Assembly (NCBI GenBank): GCA_029204225.1
Contig: CM055096.1
Span: 60,240,957-60,304,956, forward strand
Direction: 5' to 3'
Length of the DNA: 64,000 nucleotides
Source of the DNA: Diphasiastrum complanatum
Lineage: Eukaryota; Streptophyta; Lycopodiopsida; Lycopodiales; Lycopodiaceae
Both the position numbers and the translations under genes were made by a program. The notes below the pieces were generated by a model that was given only the letters and a program-made list of their open reading frames with translations, ran no database searches and was not told the DNA's origin. Positions 12,452 through 23,209 of the stretch are shown here, in pieces; positions within the stretch are counted from its first letter, which is position 1, and every line of letters begins with the position of its first letter.

Positions 12452-13028
12452 TGTCAACAATCATTAAGATCCAAAATCTTATCTTGATCTTTGGTTGGAA
12501 GGAAATCACAATTTATACCATTCACAATGTAGAAAATCAACATCTACTTAATGAAAGAAATGCAAACTCAATAAGATATTGATCAAACACCAAAATTGAG
12601 ATATTATGAAGTTGATTTTTGTACAGAAATAGTAAGCTACTATATTTCACACTTGTGGATCCGAATGTAGCAAAATATGAGCATTCTACACACAAGATTG
12701 CAAGATATCACCAAGATAGTGCACCAATGGATAGATCAACCCAAGAGAACTCATGTATAAACATGAAATGAGATGGGAGAGAGAAGAATCCTTTCTCCTA
12801 CAAGTTTACATCCTTTTATAACAGGTCCATGGATCTTTTATGAGCTTGGTTTCCCTCCATAACAGAAGTCCTATTGTTAATGTGGCCTATATTTCAAAGT
12901 CTCCAACATTCAAATTTGAATCTACTAAACTCAACCTCCTAATATTTCCCTCACTTCTAAAAGTGGTAATTCAAATGCAACTATTTATGTTGTATTGGAC
13001 AATTGTTGGAACAACTGCTCGAGTGACA
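12452..13028 (-). mobile_element. Copia LTR (minus strand), related to the 58.2-kb element
   Basis: The minus strand shares long stretches with the LTR at 58242: the 'agattcaaatttgaat' word, the TATA region TTATAAAAGGATGTAA, the following CT-rich leader, and the later 'atcttgcaatcttgtgtgta' word. The ends read TGTCA...TGACA. No internal sequence is attached, so it may be a solo LTR. Boundaries are uncertain by several bases and I could not fix a target duplication. Confidence 0.65.
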
Positions 13029-13444
13029 TTTAAGAGAGGGCATAGAAGACAACCATACATGCACAACCTTGCTCTTCTTCCCAAGGATATGACAGGTAAT
13101 TGATTACACAATGCCCTTAGACAAGCTACAACAAATAATGAGGAAATAACAGAAAGAAAGCAAGAATTTGCAAGGGGATGAGATTTTCATGTAAGCTACA
13201 TATTTAATAAACCGCTCACATGTCTAGTTCATAATTTTAGCAACATATCTATCGACATGCACATGTCATCAATCAAAGTTTATTTAATTTCACTAACACA
13301 TTTTGTTCTTCTTTTATTTAGTACAAAAAATACAATGCATCTTGGATGCATAAACAACATTTTTGTGCGGAGCACATTGATAAAAATAGAAACACATACG
13401 GCTTGGAGTCGTGGAAAATTTTATTTAAGAGAGTCATGCGAGGT

Positions 13445-14222
13445 TTAGCTATCACTATCATGTAAACTTAGTTTCAAACGACTTACATGAAACATTGGGT
13501 GTGCAGTCAATTTTTCTTGAAGATCAAGTTCATACACCAAAGAACCAATTCTACATACAATCCTGAAAGGTCCACAATAACGGGTAGACAGCTTATAGTG
13601 CTTCTCTATACGTAACGTCTTAGAATCTCTTGGAATCCTAAGATATACCCAGTCATCAACTTTAAATTCTCTTAGAGATCTCTTAAGATGGGTAGAGTGT
13701 TTAGCCCTATCCTGAGCACTACGGATACTATCCTTAGCCACTTGCAACATCTCTTGCATATCATGCAAAAAATCAACAACCTTCTGGATCTTAACAGACT
13801 TTGTCTCAACATTTACTGGAGATCTAGATTGAAAACTGTACATAAGCATAAAAGAACTGTAACCTGTAGCATAATGTTTCCTACTATTATATGCAAACTC
13901 AACCAGTGGAAGATAATCTTCCCAATGAGATTGCCAGCGAGAAACATACATCCTCAAAATATCTTCCATAGTTTGAATAGTCCTTTCTGTCTGGCCATCT
14001 GATTCAGGATTATCAGAAGAACTTAAACTCAAAGAAGTTTCAAGTTTATGGAATATTGATGACCAAAAGTGACCTCTGAACTTAGGATCTCTATCATTAA
14101 CAATGTCACTGGGCAGACCATACAACCAAAATAATCTTTCAGCAAAGATCTAGGCTAATTCAGAAGCCTTTATAGTTGACTTGACTGGTATGAATGCAGC
14201 TAACTTAGTTAACCGATCTACA
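13445..14222 (-). pseudogene. Ty3/gypsy integrase, C-terminal two thirds
   Basis: Reading on the minus strand from about 14222, the sequence gives VDRLTKLAAFIPVKS, then after a stop at about 14144 an open frame (14125-13445, 226 aa) with DIVNDRDPKFRGHFW (second catalytic Asp region), DGQTERTIQTMEDILR (catalytic Glu region) and the C-terminal GPFRIVCRIGSLVYELDLQ and HPMFHVSRLK motifs. These are the catalytic core and DNA-binding tail that insert element DNA. Only one stop interrupts it, so it is relatively young. Upstream coding is cut by a different LTR at 14230. Confidence 0.85.
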
Positions 14223-14229
14223 GATGAGA

Positions 14230-15247
14230 TGTTATCAGAGTAGTACAATAGTACTACACTCTGGCTGATTAAGGTGTCAACAGAAAATCGAGAATTGTTC
14301 GATGTAATCGTGACTGTGCAGACAATTGATTAATCGCGTTCGCGAACTATTTGTTTCTAGACAGAAGTCCTCAACAACTAAAGCCCAACTTAATGGTTAA
14401 AGAAAACGAAGAGTTTTAGAACACGTTAGAAACTTATGTCAATGCCAATCAGGAAAACAGATCAAAGACTCAATTCTTCAAACATGGACTGTCATCTCAT
14501 ATGTATACATACAGCTTTATTCAATGATCGTGCTAGACTGTACCAAAGATAGTCGTTATTCGAGTGCCAAAAAGAAGGTATTCGCGACAGACGAATAAGA
14601 TGGTTTTAAGACAGTTCTTTAGAGCATGCTTTACGGATACACAACAAATAATTGTAATGCACTAGATCATTTGTTCGATCAGAGAGTAAATCATGAAATG
14701 CATTAGAGATTGTTAGCAGATTCAAGATCACTCACACTCAGCAGTGCGGAGAACAAAGATAAGAGAGAATAACTCACAGAATTCTATTCACTTCATCAAT
14801 CTCTTACATAAGCATAAACTCTTCTCTCTCGATGATCAAGACTGAAGTGTGAGATCTATATATGTTCTACGGGGTGAACACACACACCTCTAAAACAACA
14901 AGTGCGTCGCTCCCGCGAAAGGGTATAGTTAACAATTAGACTAAAAATATGTTCAACTATACCATAGGAGGTATACTTAACTATGAGTTAAAATTACTCT
15001 ACTTTAAAATGTCTTTTCGTGTCTAGTCGTTTTGTATGGACGACCTAGTAAAGGTTATCCAAGACAATGTCTTTTCTTTTTAAAGGTCTTGGCCATAATT
15101 ACAAGGCAAGTACTTAGGAGATATATCCCCGAAAAATGACTTAGGCCTCTTCATGATTTATACTTAACCAGCTCATATCTTCATTTTTGAGTATATCATG
15201 CCATAATTATGTTGATATTCAATATTTAACATTTTTGTGGCATCACA
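14230..15247 (-). mobile_element. Candidate gypsy LTR of about 1 kb (minus strand)
   Basis: On the plus strand the block begins TGTTATCAGAG and ends GGCATCACA; on the minus strand it therefore starts TGTGATGCC and ends TGATAACA. A purine-rich tract (minus strand GAGGAAGGGG) lies just before its minus-strand start, as expected for a 3' LTR. It abruptly replaces integrase sequence on its left. No partner LTR was found in the window. Confidence 0.5.
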
Positions 15248-15258
15248 TATCCCCTTCC

Positions 15259-15561
15259 TCAAATGTGAAATGTCCTCGTGAACATATCATCTTCATTTCG
15301 AGGATTATTCGAGAAACATTCTTGTTCGTCAGATTTTCGTTGAGGTGAAAAGATATTTCTTCGTGTATTTCGTTCTTTAGATATTTTTTCGTGTATTTTG
15401 TCCTTTAGATATTTATTCGTCTTAGAGAATATGTGTCTTGCTGTTTCTTTAATTGAATAGGTTGTTTTGAGTTGATCTTTGAATTTTTGATGAAAATTGG
15501 AATCAAACTTCAAAACATCTTTAAACTTCAAAAAGTCAGCATCCCATAGAAACAACACCAC
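15259..15561 (-). CDS. Lysine-rich ORF just upstream of the LTR polypurine tract
   Basis: A 100-residue open frame with many Lys, Asn and Phe residues that ends next to the polypurine tract. I do not recognise a domain. By position it would be the last coding part or the 3' untranslated region of the gypsy element whose LTR is at 14230-15247. It may be a chance frame. Confidence 0.25.
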   Translation of the reverse strand: MVLFLWDADFLKFKDVLKFDSNFHQKFKDQLKTTYSIKETARHIFSKTNKYLKDKIHEKISKERNTRRNIFSPQRKSDEQECFSNNPRNEDDMFTRTFHI

Positions 15562-15747
15562 GACAAAGGCATGAATGAATATTCATGAATGATTCAGTTC
15601 ATATAATTTCTGAGCAAGCTCCAAGTTCTGTTGAGCTTCGATCAAGAGCAAGTCTTCTTTTGATTTTGTATAGCGGCCAATTGGTAAGTTGCCGAAATCT
15701 TCTAACTTAACCAGGAGCAATGTTCCATCGAACAGCTCCTGGGTTTA

Positions 15748-16030
15748 CTAGGTATCTTCATCTAAATCACTACGTAGAGTTATTTCTTTACAGTAACGAG
15801 CTGAAAATCTAATAAAATTGTTTTTAACATAAAGTTTCTGAACAAAAAATAATGTCTTCGTCGCAAAGGTACCAAACTGCCAAAATGTATATGTACAGAA
15901 GTGCTTATAACGTAATGACTTCCTTCTATCTTGCAAATTATGGCGAATCTCCACAAAATATTCTGGAAGGTTTCGCTCCCAATCCACATAAAGACTGAAT
16001 AATTCTGGATAAGCCATATTTATATTAATT
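15748..16030 (-). CDS. Unrecognised ORF fused to a Copia RNase H end
   Basis: The minus-strand frame 16161-15748 begins as Copia RNase H (GYRDANWVGNIDDRRSTSGH) and from about 16030 switches to unrelated sequence with aromatic and basic residues, such as LFSLYVDWERNLPEYFVEI. The switch marks a recombination or insertion breakpoint. The downstream part probably belongs to the gypsy element on its left, but I recognise no domain in it. Confidence 0.4.
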
Positions 16031-17817
16031 AGCAAACCTGCATCACTGAATGTATGACCACTGGTAGATCTTCTGTCATCAATATTACCTACCCAATTGG
16101 CATCTCTATAACCTACCAACATTGGCGCTTCAAGCTGATCATACTTCAAACCAAAATTCAATGTCCCTCAAATGTATCTGAGAATACGTTTAGCAGACTT
16201 CCAATGTGCTTGACTAGGATCTTGCATAAATTGACTAACAACACCAACAGCATGAGAAATATCAGGTCGTGTGTGTGCCAAATAAATCAAACTACCCACT
16301 AGCTGTCTATACAAATAAGCATCCACTTTCTCAGATTCATCATTTGCAGCAAGCTTCATGTTGACATCCATAGGTGTACTCAAAGGCTTACAATCTTGCA
16401 AATTGAATTTATAAAGCAAATCTCGTGCATATTTGATTTGTGTAAAAAAGACCATGTCTTTCTTTTGCCATACTTCAATGCCAAGACAATAGTGCATCAA
16501 TCCTAGATCACTCATGTCAAAAGCTTTGGAAAGATCTGATTTTATTTCATCAATTAAGCTCTCATTACTTCCTGTAATAATCAAATCATCCACGTACAGC
16601 ACAATGAACACTATATATAAATCTTGTCTTAAAATGTAAAGATTAGGATCAACATCACTCTTTACCATTTCCCTTCGCTTGAAGTGTTCATCAATGCAAG
16701 AGTACCACGCTCGTGGTGCTTGCTTCAATCCATAAATGGCTTTGTTGAGCTTACAAACGAGATGCTCTCTCCCTGGCTCAACAAATACTTGAGGTTGTAC
16801 TAAGTACACCTCTTCATCCAGCACTCCATTAAGAAAAGCATATTTAACGTCCATTTGTTGGATCTTCCAACCATAGAAAGCAGAAATAGCAATGATAGAA
16901 CGTATAGTTACCATCTTAGCTACGGGTGCAAAGGTTTCTTCAAAATCAATACCTTCATGCTGCTCAAATCCTCTCGCAACCAACCGTGCTTTATACTTGT
17001 TGAGTTGCCCATTAGCTCCATATTTGATCTTGTATATCCATTTGCAAGTGATAGGCATCTTACCATCAGGTAGCTCAACCAAGTTCCACATCCTATTTTT
17101 TGATATAGCTTCCATTTTTGTTTCCATAGCTTCACGCCACTCCTTGTGCTCCTTTTCTTTATCAAAAGTTTTTTGTTCTTGAGCCTTGAGCACAGAACCC
17201 ATTAGGGCTAGATTCATCTCTAATCTTGCAGGAGGTTTTCGATTTCTACTTGGTCTTCTAAGCTCTCCCTGCTCACTTGATTTAGGAGTATCTCCCTTAT
17301 TAGCATCACTTGTTACTGACAAGTACCACTTAGGCACTCTCCTAGGAATCTCATTATTGACCCTGTCTTTTTCCATTAGCTCTTCCATATCAACACCAAC
17401 TTCTTTCTTCACTTGCACTTTAGCTTTATCATCAAAGGGATCAATTGTCAATTTTATTTGGTCATTTTGACCCATCTCATCAAAAGTAGCATCTCTGAAA
17501 ATCACGATCTTTTGTGCATCTGTGTCATACATCTTGTATGCCTTGGCTCTTTCATCATATCCAAGGAAAATATACTTAACAGCTTTTGCATCCAGCTTCT
17601 TTCGTTTTTCATCAGGTACATGAGCGTAAGCATCACAACCAAATATTTGTAAATGAGAAACATTAGGTTTCTTTCCAGTAAAAGCTTCGTAAGGTGTCTT
17701 AGCCTCCACGAAATTTGTAGAACACCGATTCAAGATATGAGTAGCTGTGTTGCATGATTCTGCCCAAAAAGTATTTGGCAGACCCTTGCTCTTAAGCATT
17801 GCCCTAGCCATCTCCAC
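16031..17817 (-). pseudogene. Copia integrase C-terminus, reverse transcriptase, RNase H
   Basis: The minus-strand frame 17817-16168 encodes 549 residues. It starts in the integrase C-terminal domain (NVSHLQIFGCDAYAHVP) and continues into a full Copia-type reverse transcriptase with WKIQQMDVKYAFLNG, KAIYGLKQAPRAWY and the catalytic YVDDLIITG. It ends at RNase H with RPDISHAVGVVSQFM. After one stop the RNase H core continues to about 16030 (YRDANWVG). The protein copies element RNA into DNA. It is linked upstream, across one stop, to gag-protease-integrase. The 3' end of the element is missing. Confidence 0.9.
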
Positions 17818-17850
17818 AATGGATCTGTTTTTCCATTCTGCAACTTCATT

Positions 17851-19011
17851 CTATTGTGGTGAATAGGGTGTAGTGGTTTGTCTCTTGATCCCCTGATCCT
17901 TGCATAAATCTATAAACTCTGTTGAAAAATATTCACCGCCACCATCTGATCTGAGGGTCTTAATATAACAACCTGTTTGTTTTTCAACTAGAGCCTTGAA
18001 CTCTCTAAACTTGGCAAAAGCATCAGATTTCTTGCTTATGAAATAAATCCAGATATGTCTACTATAGTCATCAATGAATGTGATGAAATAGTAACAACCA
18101 CTAATGGACCTAGTTTGTATTGGTCCACATAGATCACTATGAACAAGATCAAGAATGCCATTGGCTCTTCTTGCTCCATCTTTGGAAAATCTCTCTCTAT
18201 GTTGTTTTCCCAAAATGCAGCCCTCACAAATTTTTCCTTCAAAAGAGATATCAGGCAATCCAACAACTAGATTACCTCTTTTAAGGATTTGCAAGCTTTG
18301 AGCACTGATATGACCAAACCTTTGATGCCAAAGATCACTTCGACTATCAACAGTGCTTACCATAGCTTGAGTAAAAGATCTCGCATTCAATTTGTAGAGT
18401 CGATTCCCGTTGACTCTAGATCCTATAGCAATCACTTTGTAGTGATTCTTGATGTCTTTGACAAGACATTTGTCACTGTCAAACCCAACCTTGAGTTGTT
18501 GATCAGCCATCGTCCCAACAGATAGTAGATTGTTAGCTAAGCCAGGTACATATTGCACATTGCTTATATGCTTTATCTTCCCGTTGGCTAACTTCACTGG
18601 TACCACTCCAACTCCTTTAACAGATAGCAATTTGTGATCAGCTTGTCCAACTTCATCACCATTGTCAGTTTTCTTGAGTTCTGAAAACCACTCTTTCCTT
18701 GAAGTCATGTGCTTGGATGCACCACTATCAATGTACCAGGTATCCTTGGCTTCATCACTTGTCATTAATGTTGTAATGAACAATTTTGAACTCTCACCTG
18801 TATCATCTTCATATTGATCTTCATAATAATAGTCATCAAATTGATGTTGATCAGCATAATTTCCCGCTTGCCATTTGTCTTTTCTTTGTTCTATCTCCTT
18901 CTGTTTCTTGAAGCATTCACGCTCCCAGTGACCAGGTTTGTTGCAGTACCTACAATTTTCAGGTTTATTTTGTCTTGAATAGTCGTGCCTTGACCTCAGT
19001 CTTGATTCCAA
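17851..19011 (-). pseudogene. Copia gag knuckle, protease and integrase core
   Basis: A 386-residue minus-strand frame. In order it has a CCHC zinc knuckle (CRYCNKPGHWEREC, about residues 21-34), the protease active site WYIDSGASKHMT (about residue 92), the gag-pre-integrase HHCC zinc region (HQRFGHISAQ then CEGCILGKQH), and the integrase core with HSDLCGP and LRSDGGGEYF. The frame stops at TTPYSPQ, and the catalytic Glu segment (NEVAEWKNRS) lies just after the stop in the same frame. A single nonsense change therefore separates it from the RT part, which suggests recent inactivation. Confidence 0.9.
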
Positions 19012-19705
19012 TTACCTCGATTCGGACTATCATTGACTTGCTCATGAGATTGTTGAAATGATCCTCGACTTGAGTTTCCTCCTCTCAATTGATACTTTCC
19101 ACGGCCAAATCTTCCACCTCTTCCTCTAACTGCAAGAGCTTGATCATAGCTCCTGTTACGATGATTCAAGTTCTTTTGACGTTGTTCCTCTTGCAAAAGC
19201 AATCCACCTAGTTCTTTATGGGTTGGAAGATTCTCTCTTGTGGCTATACTCACAAACATTTGATGTGACTCACTCAGACTATTCAATGTCAATCACACGA
19301 TCTCACGATCTTGTACTCACTCTCCAATTGCTGCTAATTGATCACGGATCTCTTTGATCTTCAGTATGTGATCGACAATAGTTGCACCATCATCCATCCG
19401 TAATGTATCAACTTTGTCTTTAGAAATAGTATTCGAGATGTATTTGTCGTTTCAAACAATGCCTTCAATGTATCCCATGTTTTTTTTGGTCCTTCTGAAT
19501 TTGAGATATAGGGAATAATTGCATCTCTAACTGATAAGTTGATGACATTTTGGGCTTTCCGTCTTCTCCTATCAAATGCCCGCGGATCTTCTTCAATCAC
19601 TGGCCTTGTCTCTTCACCTGTCACGATCTCCCATAGCTCCTTTTCCATCAAAATGTTCTTCAGTTTGCTTGACTCATTAAGGACATCCTCGTTTAGAGTT
19701 GCCAT
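18996..19705 (-). pseudogene. Copia gag (UBN2-type)
   Basis: Two minus-strand frames, 19705-19361 and 19292-18996, form the capsid part. The first starts MATLNEDVLNESSKLKN and carries KELWEIVTGEE and KKTWDTLKALFETTNTSR, the usual Copia gag helices. The second has LPTHKELGGLLLQEEQRQK followed by an Arg-Gly-rich tail (RGRGGRFGRGKYQLRGG) leading to the zinc knuckle. A frameshift near 19400 and a further break near 19295 separate the pieces. The likely start is the Met at 19705. Confidence 0.8.
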
Positions 19706-19761
19706 TACTGGATAGATGAGTATGGATCACAAATTTATTCACACCACAGAACTGTAAATTT

Positions 19762-20025
19762 TTGGTTGTACACTTGATATCGATACGACGTACGGGTGCA
19801 CAACTGCTCGGAATCCTCTTTTACCTCTGGCGCGTCACTCAGATATTGGTATTGATATGTGATATCGGTATGATGAGCAGATGTACGACTTTTCTTGGTT
19901 TTCTTTACCTCTGGCGCGTCGATCCGATATTGGTACAAATATGCTATATTTGTATGACGCACGGATGTACGACTACTCAAGATTTTTTCTACCTCTGGTG
20001 CGTCGCTCCAATATTGGTACGGAAA
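19762..20025 (-). repeat. 84-bp tandem repeat in the Copia leader
   Basis: About three imperfect copies with a period of 84 bp. The anchor TACCTCTGGCGCGTC recurs at 19822, 19906 and 19990 (the last with one change). It lies between the LTR and gag of the minus-strand Copia element, in its transcribed 5' leader. This leader segment is more GC-rich than its surroundings. Confidence 0.85.
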
Positions 20026-20520
20026 AGATTAAAAATAGAGGGAATATAAGAACTTTCAGAGGGAATATTCTAGATTTTCCACTTCGGCGCGGCGGCTACG
20101 CCGCCTCCTCTTTGCAAAGATTTCGAAATGTGTGATCGTTCAAAAGATAGAGATCAGTATTGTGAAAAGTATGAAACCTTCTAACTCTAAATGGTAGTAC
20201 TAGACATTGTCTAGTGTGATTTGCGGTACTCCAAATAGACAAATGAGAGATTTCTTGGCAAACCTCTCACACAAATAGCACTTTCCACAACAACTAGGAA
20301 GTATTGTAAAAATCTCTCCCACTCAACAGATTTTCGATTTGTCTGATGCCATCCTGGCCTTTCTGATGCCTCCCGAACTATGATTTTGTTTCCCAATGAT
20401 GATTCTGAGCTCCAACCCTACGTCTCTCCAAGCTTTTACCTCCCGTGAAGGACTTTCTCACTTCATTGCAGAGCCTGTGACAAGCTGTATCCATTAATCA
20501 GGCACACAGGACTATTGCTA

Positions 20521-20531
20521 CTCTGATACCA
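20521..20531 (-). other. Copia primer-binding site (tRNA-iMet)
   Basis: The minus strand reads TGGTATCAGAG, an exact start of the plant Copia primer-binding site complementary to initiator tRNA-Met. It directly abuts the LTR at 20532. Confidence 0.85.
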
Positions 20532-20795
20532 TGTCAATAATTAGATATGCAACATAAAGCATTCACCATAAGCAATCACCACAAGAAGGCGGAAGAAGAA
20601 CACGCACTGTCACTCTATCACACTACATCATACAGAATGTAAAATGTACAAATAAACCCTGAACCTTGATAGATAGAAAAAAAACCTACGAGTAGACTAA
20701 TAGACTAGCCTACGGCTATTGACAGTTGGTCACAACTATCAATATTAATGTGCATTGTAAACAGTAACAATGAAGTCTATCATTGATTTCTAACA
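20532..20795 (-). mobile_element. Copia 5' LTR (264 bp, minus strand)
   Basis: On the minus strand it runs TGTTAGAAATC...AATTATTGACA, standard Copia-like termini, and ends exactly at the primer site. The 3' LTR partner is missing because the other end of the element is truncated near 16030, so no target duplication can be checked. Confidence 0.75.
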
Positions 20796-21214
20796 GTGGA
20801 GAATTTACCTCGTATGTGAACTTTGAATTCCTCCTCCGAAATTGAATGGATAGAGTTCACAAACTCAGTACTGACTTCAGAGAGGATGATGGAGAGGTCC
20901 ACTTTCAAATCACCCAACCTGCATCGATCCAAAAAGGACTGGATGGATGCCAGGCGGATTCCTACGCGTGCTTTCCAGATGATATTAGAGCTAGAGCTTG
21001 ATCCGGAAGCCACTGGTCGAATGTTTGACGATAGCTCCGTAGATCGCAATAGTTCAAAAAAGAGTGCTTTGATCGCAAAGAGAATGAGCACAGGAAAGCA
21101 TAAACTCGCAGATAGAAAGTGTAAAGAAGAAAAATAAAAAATAACTCTGATAAGCAGTAGCGGTGTGGAAGGAATGATGATGTGGCATGGTGACTTGACA
21201 TCTGTCACTTCCAT
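20796..21214 (-). CDS. Unrecognised ORF, possible captured exon
   Basis: The minus-strand frame 21214-20780 has 144 residues. Its second half (PVASGSSSSSNIIWKARVG to EEEFKVHIRG) looks coding-like, with balanced composition, while the first half is rich in Phe, Leu and Ser and may be upstream non-coding sequence. At its end the minus strand reads CGAG then GTAAATTC, a plausible 5' splice site, just before the Copia LTR. I recognise no family. It could be an exon of a disrupted gene, a gene fragment carried by a mobile element, or a chance frame. Confidence 0.3.
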
Positions 21215-21828
21215 TTATGGAGGACGTGCATGGCTCAGTGTTTGAAACTATACGATCTTCAATGACGGAAGACCGTTTGTGAAAAGAACAAAAAACTAAT
21301 ACTAAAAAAAAAACAATATTTGTTTTGATATGTGAGCGTATACACGTGTGAAAAATGATGATCGCGTGGCCATCTTCTTTAATGGAGGGATACAAAAGTA
21401 TGTCGAGAGATTCTTGAGAGATTCTTGAAATTATGCTAGAAAGATTTTAGAAAGTTTTGCGAATCTTTCTCGAAGGATCTTAAAAAATGATACAGAAACT
21501 CATGAAAAATTTTCGAAAATTTTAGCAACATACTAGAAAATTTCTCGAAAAACTAGAGAAAATGCTATAAAGGATTCTAGAAAAATTATCGAAAACGAAT
21601 TACGAAAATTTGATTAACAAATTTAGTGTCGCAAAAAAATCTCAAAAATTTCTCAAAAATACTTTTAAAATGACATTGAAAGATTGAGAGAAGTCAAGAA
21701 AAATTCTCGAAGAAAATTTCTAGAGAAAATAAAAGAAAAGTCGCAAAAAAATTTAGACAAGATGAAAGAAAATTCGCGATTAATTTCAGAAAAATACTAG
21801 AAAATAATAAGAATTAAAAAAATTCTGG
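21215..21828. other. Non-coding, very AT-rich segment
   Basis: No gene seen. From about 21400 it is a low-complexity mixture of repeated words such as 'gaaaatt', 'tctcgaa' and 'tagaaa'. It follows the stop of the minus-strand gypsy pol, so it is probably that element's 3' untranslated region or LTR; I could not find LTR ends. Confidence 0.5.
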
Positions 21829-23148
21829 TCAAATGTAGTATTTCTTCAGTCTGGACCCGTTAATACGTGTCGGTAATAGTTCACCTTCAAGTGATTGAAG
21901 TTGCACAGAACCATTGTCAAACACCTCTATGACTTTATAAGATCCAAGCCATCGCATATGGAGTTTTCCAGGGAACTTTTGATGGCGACTATCATATATC
22001 AACGCATAATCATCAGTTTTAAGATCACATTTTTTTATATGACTGTCATATTTCTTCTTTCTTTGTTTCTGGACTTCCTCCGTTAGTTTTTGTGAAGTCT
22101 CTCGAGCTTCAGCTAGTTTTTCAATATTAGTCAACCTTTCGTTTATACATTCTACATCTGTTCGTTGAGCTTGAATACGAAAGGTCTTCACCTCAAATTC
22201 AATTGGCAAAATAGGACGCATACAATACGTAAAAAAATATGGTGTCTGTTTCGTCGTGATTTTCTCTGTGTTGCAATAAGCCTAGAGAACTGATGGTAGT
22301 TTCTGATCCCAATCCGTTGCATGTGTAATAGTAATTTTAGTCAGGATCTTACATAAAATTCCATTAGCTCTTTCTGTCAACCCGTTTGCTTTTGGATTAT
22401 ATGGTGTAGTTTTTTTGTGTTTGATCAGAAAATAAGTTGTCAGCAACCGTATAGTGTCATTTAAAAAATGTGTACCTTGGTCACTTACTGGTTCGAGTGG
22501 ACAACCATATCTTGTGGTTATACTTTTGAATAAGAATGTCGCGACAATTTTTGCATTGTTTCATTTCGTCGCCTCTGCTTCAACGTTCTTGGTAGCATAA
22601 TCCGTTGCAACTAGAATATAATGACATTTCGTATGTCGGGTAACAGGTTTGATTGGACCAAAAAAGTCAATCTCCCACTTCTCGAATGGTGCAAGAGACA
22701 TGATTGGTGTCAACGGCCAATTCATTACTTTTGTAGGCTTACCAGATCTCTGGCATGGATCACATGAACGAATAAAATTTGATACATCCTTGAACATTGT
22801 TGGCCACCAATACTTGGCAGTCAATATCTTAACTATATTCTTCAAAGCAAAATGTCCACCAGCATCTTCTGAGTGTAAGACTTTAACGACCTTTTTAATA
22901 TCTTTAGTTTCGAGACATCTTCGTAGTTGATGGTCAACACCAAGCTTGTACAGAACATTGTTAATAATTGTATAAGGTGCTACCTTATATTGAAAAACAA
23001 TCTTTTGCTCCAAATCGTAACCATCCGGATATATCTGATCCTTAAGGTAAGTTTGTAGATGAAATCTCGAATAAATGTTCGTCTGAAAAATCATCATTGA
23101 TAGGGTCTTTAGTTTTTTTGGTGCTGAGTCGTGATAGATAATCAGCAT
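21829..23148 (-). pseudogene. Ty3/gypsy integrase
   Basis: Minus-strand frames 23148-22561 and 22221-21829, joined through 22560-22222. The N-terminal HHCC zinc domain is visible (HSEDAGGHFALKN then RSCDPCQRSGK). The catalytic core follows with EIDFFGPIKPVTRH (first Asp), DQGTHFLND (second Asp) and NPKANGLTERANG (Glu). One stop lies in the core near 22283. The C-terminal domain reads LHMRWLGSYKVIEVFDNG. The enzyme inserts element DNA into chromosomes. The three catalytic acidic residues are all encoded, but stops make the copy defective. Confidence 0.85.
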
Positions 23149-23209
23149 TCGTATGATATTTTCCTTGACGGAGCTCTACTTGATAAGTAAATTCCTATAG
23201 AAGTAGAAC

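Noticed and set aside
16855-17652. Plus-strand frames opposite the Copia polyprotein
   Set aside because: They are shadows of the minus-strand RT and integrase reading frame.
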